Of a DNA stretch of 8,753 nucleotides, positions 5,264-8,753 are shown one piece after another (within the stretch, counting starts at the first letter, position 1; each line of letters starts with the position of its first letter). A program made the position numbers and the translations under genes. This DNA comes from CAMYLR01 sp039590215 (GTDB lineage: Bacteria > Gemmatimonadota > Gemmatimonadetes > JACCXV01 > JAHWKZ01). The notes under the pieces were generated by a model that had not been told where the DNA came from, made no database searches, and saw only the letters and a list, made by a program, of their open reading frames with translations. The stretch lies in NCBI GenBank assembly GCA_039590215.1, contig JBDHFX010000115.1, positions 1-8,753 of the forward strand, in the 5' to 3' direction.

Positions 5264-5729
5264 ACATCCCCGCTATGGCCTCCAAGGTTTCCTTTGCGTG
5301 ACCCTTCACTTTTACCTTTGGGAAGACGTGCCTGATCCGACCCGTTTCGTCGATCACGAACGTCGTCCGCTCGATCCCCATGCCCTCGCGCCCGAACAAC
5401 GTCCTTTTCTTCCATACGCCGTATCGCTCGCAGACGTCACTTTCGGCGTCGGAGAGCAACGGAAATGGCAAGCCCAATCTCTTTTGGAAACGGCTGTGGC
5501 TGGCGATCGAGTCCTTCGAAACTCCGAGGACGATAGCGTTGAGGCTGGCGAAGTCGGGCATCCTGCCCTTGAAGGCGCGCGCCTCCGCCGCTCAACCAGG
5601 GGTCATGTCGCGGGGGTAGAAATAGAGCACCACTTTTTTCCCTTCGAGATCGGCGAGCCGGATGTCCCGGTCCTCAGTCGAGGGGAGGTCGAAATCCGGG
5701 GCTGGGTCGCCGACCTTGAGTGTGGCCAT
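5262..5729 (-). CDS. bcp: Bcp/PrxQ-type peroxiredoxin, probable selenoprotein with Sec46 encoded by UGA
   Basis: Peroxiredoxins of this group reduce H2O2 and organic hydroperoxides in the cytoplasm, usually with thioredoxin as donor. Read from the ATG at 5729 (AAAGG five bases upstream), the frame gives 45 residues ending YPRDMTPG, a TGA at 5594-5592, then 109 residues to TAA at 5262. The total of 155 is the normal family length. The universal motif PxxxTxxC is present as P-R-D-M-T-P-G-UGA, so the UGA falls exactly on the peroxidatic cysteine. Downstream parts are well kept: VVLGVS-like VLGVSKDS, LPFPLLSD, YGVW, the conserved Arg in GIERTTFVID, and VFPKVKVKGHA. The residues just after UGA (AAEARAFKG) differ from the usual TTEACxFRD and lack the resolving cysteine five residues on, which fits both a 1-Sec enzyme and codons constrained by an RNA hairpin. 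The alternative is a single nonsense mutation in a Cys codon. Whether the genome has SelA/B/C/D cannot be seen here. Confidence 0.8.
5556..5594 (-). promoter_or_regulatory. Candidate bacterial SECIS element of the peroxiredoxin
   Basis: Directly after the UGA (5594-5592) the mRNA can form GGGC-AGGAU-GCCC (5568-5556), a 4-base-pair stem whose loop begins 28 bases after the UGA and has G in its second and third positions. This satisfies the published loose bSECIS rule: apical loop 16-37 bases from UGA and a G among its first two bases. A 6-base-pair hairpin, GGAGGC-GCGC-GCCUUC (5586-5571), lies between and could form the lower part or compete. The upper stem is short, so this is suggestive, not proof. 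Confidence 0.55.
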
Positions 5730-5786
5730 TGCTGCCTTTCGGTTGAGTGATGCCGGCAGTTCGACTACCAACTTAATATTCGCCCG

Positions 5787-6443
5787 ATGGTCCGAGTGTG
5801 CCGCCTTGCGTGCCGATCGCTGTTCCTGGCCGGGCTGGTGGTCAGTGGTTGTGGATCGGCGGATTCGGTGCGCGAAAGCGCTGGGGACAAAACTGGCGAC
5901 GAACTCCGCGGGACTCGGCTCGCCAGCCCGATCCCCAGGCCCGACTTCTCGCTGATCGACACCGAGGGTGGAGAGTTCGACTTTAACGCCCGGACCGATG
6001 GGTACGCGACGCTGCTCTTTTTTGGGTATACCAACTGCCCCGACGTCTGTCCGATTCACATGGCGAACATCGCCGCAGCCCTCCGGCAAGTGGGTTGGCG
6101 AACTCGGCAACACGTGAAAGTCGTGTTTGTGACGACCGATCCGGATCGTGACACACCGGAGCGTATCCGCGAGTGGCTGGACCGTTTCGACTCCTCGTTC
6201 ATCGGGTTGCACGGGACGATCGCAGAAGTCGCTGTGATTCAGACTGAGCTCAAGCTGGCGCGAAGCGTGATGCCGCACGACACGACTGGCGATTACGATG
6301 TCGGACACGCGGCGCAGGTGCTCGCGTTCTCGCCATCGGGTCTGGCGACTGTCGCGTATCCCTTTGGCACTCGACAGGCAGACTGGGTCCACGATCTGCC
6401 GCTTCTGGCTAAGACCCGCGGCGACGAGGTGAGTGTCCGGTAA
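5787..6443 (+). CDS. sco1: Sco1/SenC/PrrC-family copper chaperone lipoprotein
   Basis: Sco proteins have a thioredoxin fold, sit on the outer face of the cytoplasmic membrane and deliver copper to, or reduce the cysteines of, the CuA site of cytochrome c oxidase. The 218-residue product has a lipoprotein signal with lipobox VSGC (Cys22). It carries the copper-binding CxxxC in NCPDVCP (Cys84, Cys88), the DPDRDTP phrase (118-124) and the distal copper ligand His174 in DYDVGHAAQVLAF, where most members have VxHS. All metal ligands are therefore present. The ATG has no Shine-Dalgarno site; TAATAT at 5774-5779 lies 7 bases before it and could be the -10 of a leaderless transcript. The gene is divergent from bcp with a 57-base gap, and its stop is 2 bases from the CtaG start, so the two are likely cotranscribed. 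Confidence 0.93.
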   Translation: MVRVCRLACRSLFLAGLVVSGCGSADSVRESAGDKTGDELRGTRLASPIPRPDFSLIDTEGGEFDFNARTDGYATLLFFGYTNCPDVCPIHMANIAAALRQVGWRTRQHVKVVFVTTDPDRDTPERIREWLDRFDSSFIGLHGTIAEVAVIQTELKLARSVMPHDTTGDYDVGHAAQVLAFSPSGLATVAYPFGTRQADWVHDLPLLAKTRGDEVSVR

Positions 6444-6445
6444 CC

Positions 6446-7237
6446 GTGCAATGGTGGTGCTCGGCCCAAGGCGCGGCCTGGGACTGGACCTGGCGACCCT
6501 ACGCCGGGGTCTGGATTCTTGTTCTGCTGATGGCGGCAGGCTACACGCAGCTCGTGCGCTACGGGGGTGGTTGGCGAAACGCCGGTTGGCGTTGGGGCAG
6601 CTTCTTGACCGGTCTTGGTGTCCTGTGGGCGGGCCTCGATTGGCCGATCGGTGCGCTCGCGGCGGGCTACTTGGCCAGCGTCCACATGGTGCAGTTTCTG
6701 TTGGTCGGCTTGGTCGCTCCGGTCCTGCTCTTGCTCGGCATTCCCGAGCCCACCTACAAGTGGCTTCGAGGCCATTCGACCCTACAGAGAGCGCTCACCC
6801 GCGCCACTCATCCGCTTGTCGCGATCGTCGCCTTCAACACCATCCTTGTCTTCACCCACTGGCCGACGGTGGTCGACGCGCTCATGGCGTCACAGGCGGG
6901 CTCGTTTGCGATCGACATGTTGTGGCTGTTTGGCGGAACGCTCTTCTGGTGGCCCCTCGTGTCCCCGGTGCCGACTCGGCCCGGATTCACCTATCCGCTC
7001 AAGCTCGCGTACCTGATCGGCAACACGATTCTCTCGACTGCGCCGTTTCTCTATCTGACGTTTAGCCAGTTGCCGGTCTATGCAACCTACGAGCTGGCGC
7101 CGCCGGTCGGCTGGATTACCAAGCAGCAAGACCAGCAGTTGGCCGGCATTCTGATGAAGCTTGGTGGTGGGCTGGTGCTATGGACCGCGATCACGGTGCT
7201 GTTTTTTCAGTGGTACCGCGCCGAGGGACAGCCCTAG
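6446..7237 (+). CDS. ctaG: Caa3-type cytochrome c oxidase assembly protein CtaG
   Basis: A 263-residue polytopic membrane protein of the caa3_CtaG family, needed for assembly of caa3-type cytochrome c oxidase, probably in CuB maturation. About seven hydrophobic segments are seen (roughly 18-37, 51-68, 71-99, 122-141, 153-172, 184-206 and 235-255). Family phrases include SVHMVQFLLVGLVAPVLLLLGIP (78-100), FTHWP (136-140) and GGTLFWWPLV (163-172). His80 and His138 remain, but the usual second His of HMxQH is Phe84, and the HALEH-like His pair before the FWWP helix is replaced by SFAID (153-157). The start is a GTG two bases after the sco1 stop, implying translational coupling; an ATG is not available nearby. 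Pairing with Sco1 supports a role in oxidase copper loading. No oxidase structural genes are in the window. Confidence 0.9.
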   Translation: MQWWCSAQGAAWDWTWRPYAGVWILVLLMAAGYTQLVRYGGGWRNAGWRWGSFLTGLGVLWAGLDWPIGALAAGYLASVHMVQFLLVGLVAPVLLLLGIPEPTYKWLRGHSTLQRALTRATHPLVAIVAFNTILVFTHWPTVVDALMASQAGSFAIDMLWLFGGTLFWWPLVSPVPTRPGFTYPLKLAYLIGNTILSTAPFLYLTFSQLPVYATYELAPPVGWITKQQDQQLAGILMKLGGGLVLWTAITVLFFQWYRAEGQP

Positions 7238-7249
7238 GAAACTGCCCTT

Positions 7250-7276
7250 CCGCGGCTTGTTCCCCATAATCCGCGG
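7250..7276 (+). repeat. Inverted repeat in front of the HAD gene
   Basis: CCGCGG occurs at 7250-7255 and 7271-7276, each self-complementary, able to pair as a 6-base stem with a 15-base loop. The second copy ends 4 bases before the HAD ATG, so it may cover the start region. No T tract follows, so it is not a good terminator for ctaG. Confidence 0.35.
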
Positions 7277-7280
7277 GGCT

Positions 7281-7967
7281 ATGTTCGGCTCTGTGTCGGC
7301 CTGCGAGCGCCTTTTCCTCTTTGATATCGATGGAACGCTGCTCTCGGCCGGCGGCGCCCCGCGGCGCGCGTTCCGGCAGGCGCTCTTGGACCATTTCGGA
7401 ACCGAAGGAGACGCCGCCAACAACGATTTTTCGGGCAAGACCGATGACATCGGCGATCGGCTCCAGGACTTGTTTGACGACTATCTAGCGGGGTTGGCGA
7501 TCGAGCTCGAAACCGAGACCCGCCACCGTTTGTTTCCAGGCGTGGCCCAACTCATACCGGCGCTGGCCGACGATCCGCGGGTCGTGCTTGGGCTGGTGAC
7601 CGGAAACGTCCAACAGGGGGCGCGGCTCAAGCTCGACCACTTCGGGCTGTGGGACGCGTTCGAAGTGGGAGCCTTCGGGTCGGATGATCGCGGCCGCGAC
7701 CGATTGCCAGCGATCGCGATCGACCGCGCCGAGGCGAAGACCGGTTGTCGCTTCCATGGCGCCGATGTGGTGGTAGTGGGCGACACACCGGCCGATATCC
7801 AGTGTGCCCGAGCGGTTGGAGCGACAGCGGTCGCCGTTGCGACTGGGCAACCGGCGCGTGAGACGCTGGCTGGTTGTCAGCCCGACATGTTGCTCGACTC
7901 GATGGCCGATTGGCCGAGGTGGCTCGGGGGTTTGGGATTAGAGATGAATCTTTTGGGGAGAAGGTAA
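7281..7967 (+). CDS. HAD-superfamily hydrolase, phosphoglycolate-phosphatase-like
   Basis: A 228-residue cytoplasmic phosphatase-like protein. Motif I is FDIDGTLL with nucleophile Asp15 and acid/base Asp17; motif II is LVTGN (Thr107); motif IV is VVVGDTPADIQCA (165-177), with the GDTPxDI pattern typical of the phosphoglycolate phosphatase (Gph/PGP)-like branch. Between Asp17 and motif II lies a helical cap (about 25-90), as in C1-cap HADs. The motif III lysine is not obvious; the corresponding stretch GSDDRGRDRLP has arginines instead, as I recall for related HADs annotated only generically. The substrate cannot be assigned. The ATG at 7281 has only a weak G-rich sequence upstream; a longer frame reaches back into ctaG and is not credible. 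It ends 3 bases before the slipin start and is likely cotranscribed with it. Confidence 0.9.
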   Translation: MFGSVSACERLFLFDIDGTLLSAGGAPRRAFRQALLDHFGTEGDAANNDFSGKTDDIGDRLQDLFDDYLAGLAIELETETRHRLFPGVAQLIPALADDPRVVLGLVTGNVQQGARLKLDHFGLWDAFEVGAFGSDDRGRDRLPAIAIDRAEAKTGCRFHGADVVVVGDTPADIQCARAVGATAVAVATGQPARETLAGCQPDMLLDSMADWPRWLGGLGLEMNLLGRR

Positions 7968-7970
7968 AAA

Positions 7971-8750
7971 ATGCCAGGGATCAACGCGCTGACAGTCGTA
8001 TTCGTATTCCTTGTGTTCCTCGCGATGAGCGCGATCAAGATCCTCAAGGAGTACGAACGAGGTGTCATCTTCCGATTGGGCCGCTTGGTCGGGGCCAAGG
8101 GGCCAGGGCTTTTCTGGCTGTGGCCGATCATAGAGAAGATGGTCAAGGTCGATCTGCGTGTTATCACGCAGGACGTGCCGGCCCAAGACGTCATCACGAA
8201 AGACAACGTGTCGGTCAAAGTGAACGCGGTTGTCTACTTTCGAGTGTTTGACCCGGACAAGGCGATCGTCGAAGTCGAGGACTACCTGTACGCGACGAGC
8301 AAGCTGGCACAGACGACACTGCGGTCGGTCGTCGGCGAGGCCGAGCTAGACGAGCTCCTCGCCGAGCGCGAGCGAATCAACGACCGGATCGCGGGTATCC
8401 TGGACGAGGGCACCGACCCGTGGGGCATCAAGGTCGCCAAGGTGGAGGTCAAAGACGTCGACCTGCCTCAGCAGATGCAGCGCGCGATGGCGCGACAGGC
8501 CGAGGCCGAACGGGAACGCCGAGCCAAGGTGATCACCGCTGAGGGCGAGTTCCAAGCTGCCGGAAGAATGTCCGAAGCGGCCGCAATCATCTCCAAGCAC
8601 CCCGAGGCGCTGCAGCTCAGGTATTTGCAGACCTTGGTCGAGATCGCGGCGGAGAACAACTCGACGACGCTGTTCCCGATCCCGATCGATTTCCTCAAGG
8701 CGTTCGTGACACAGAGTGGTGACGCGTCGCCCGCGGGCGGTCAGCGCTAG
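7971..8750 (+). CDS. Slipin / stomatin-like SPFH (Band 7) membrane protein
   Basis: A 259-residue protein with one N-terminal membrane segment (about 6-25), then the stomatin core: KEYERGVIFRLGRL (26-39), GPGLFWLWPII (44-54), KVDLR (59-63), VPAQDVITKDNVSVKVNAVVYF (69-90), and the signature ending KVEVKDVDLPQQMQRAMARQ followed by a charged alanine-rich coiled coil (about 170-200). Such proteins form ring-like oligomers in the membrane and are linked to membrane quality control, usually with an NfeD-type partner; none is visible upstream here, and any downstream partner would be past the window edge. A good ribosome-binding site (GGGGAGAAGG) overlaps the end of the HAD gene, and ATG is 3 bases past its stop. 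Length and motifs are complete; the stop TAG ends 3 bases before the window edge. Confidence 0.95.
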   Translation: MPGINALTVVFVFLVFLAMSAIKILKEYERGVIFRLGRLVGAKGPGLFWLWPIIEKMVKVDLRVITQDVPAQDVITKDNVSVKVNAVVYFRVFDPDKAIVEVEDYLYATSKLAQTTLRSVVGEAELDELLAERERINDRIAGILDEGTDPWGIKVAKVEVKDVDLPQQMQRAMARQAEAERERRAKVITAEGEFQAAGRMSEAAAIISKHPEALQLRYLQTLVEIAAENNSTTLFPIPIDFLKAFVTQSGDASPAGGQR

Positions 8751-8753
8751 GAG

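Noticed and set aside
5203..5750. Continuation of the ErpA-like reading frame (ORF 4848-5750, 300 residues)
   Set aside because: Past residue 83 it loses family similarity, crosses a strong terminator and is antisense to the peroxiredoxin; the part before 4932 lacks a start signal.
5730..6392. Upstream extension of the peroxiredoxin frame as a 266-residue protein
   Set aside because: It is antisense to the Sco1 gene; the real start at 5729 has a ribosome-binding site and the family N-terminus.

Overview
The window is GC-rich, tightly packed bacterial chromosome with no rRNA, tRNA, CRISPR array or insertion sequence visible. It suggests an aerobic or micro-aerobic high-GC bacterium, possibly Chloroflexota: a stand-alone B12-dependent ribonucleotide reductase, a DUF6941 protein, a caa3-type CtaG with an Sco1 lipoprotein, and conventional sigma-70-like promoters with Shine-Dalgarno sites. 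The phylum is a guess from gene content; no marker gene is present to settle it.

Layout. Positions 1-2037 (minus strand) hold a compact probable operon, read right to left: a degenerate GIY-YIG-fold protein, a DUF6941 protein, an alpha/beta-hydrolase-fold protein whose three catalytic positions all look substituted, and the start of a CaCA-type cation exchanger that runs off the left edge. Positions 2213-4546 (minus) hold a complete class II ribonucleotide reductase (nrdJ). The 385-base gap 4547-4931 is a dense divergent control region: a near-consensus minus-strand promoter for nrdJ, a tandem pair of NrdR-box-like palindromes with canonical spacing, a perfect DnaA 9-mer overlapping one of them, helically phased short repeats, a plus-strand promoter and a palindrome just before the next gene.

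Positions 4932-5202 (plus) hold an IscA/ErpA/HesB-type Fe-S carrier gene that appears broken by an out-of-frame internal deletion of roughly 80-85 bases, followed by a strong intrinsic terminator. Convergent to it (5262-5729, minus) is a Bcp/PrxQ-type peroxiredoxin with one in-frame UGA exactly at the peroxidatic cysteine, followed by RNA stem-loops that fit a bacterial SECIS element. I read this as a selenocysteine peroxiredoxin that standard ORF calling splits in two. It is the most interesting item in the window.

Positions 5787-8750 (plus) hold Sco1 and CtaG (copper delivery to and assembly of cytochrome c oxidase, 2 bases apart), then a HAD-family phosphatase and a slipin/stomatin membrane protein (3 bases apart). 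Shared themes are redox and metal handling (selenoperoxiredoxin, Fe-S carrier, copper chaperones) and deoxynucleotide supply (nrdJ with NrdR and perhaps DnaA control).
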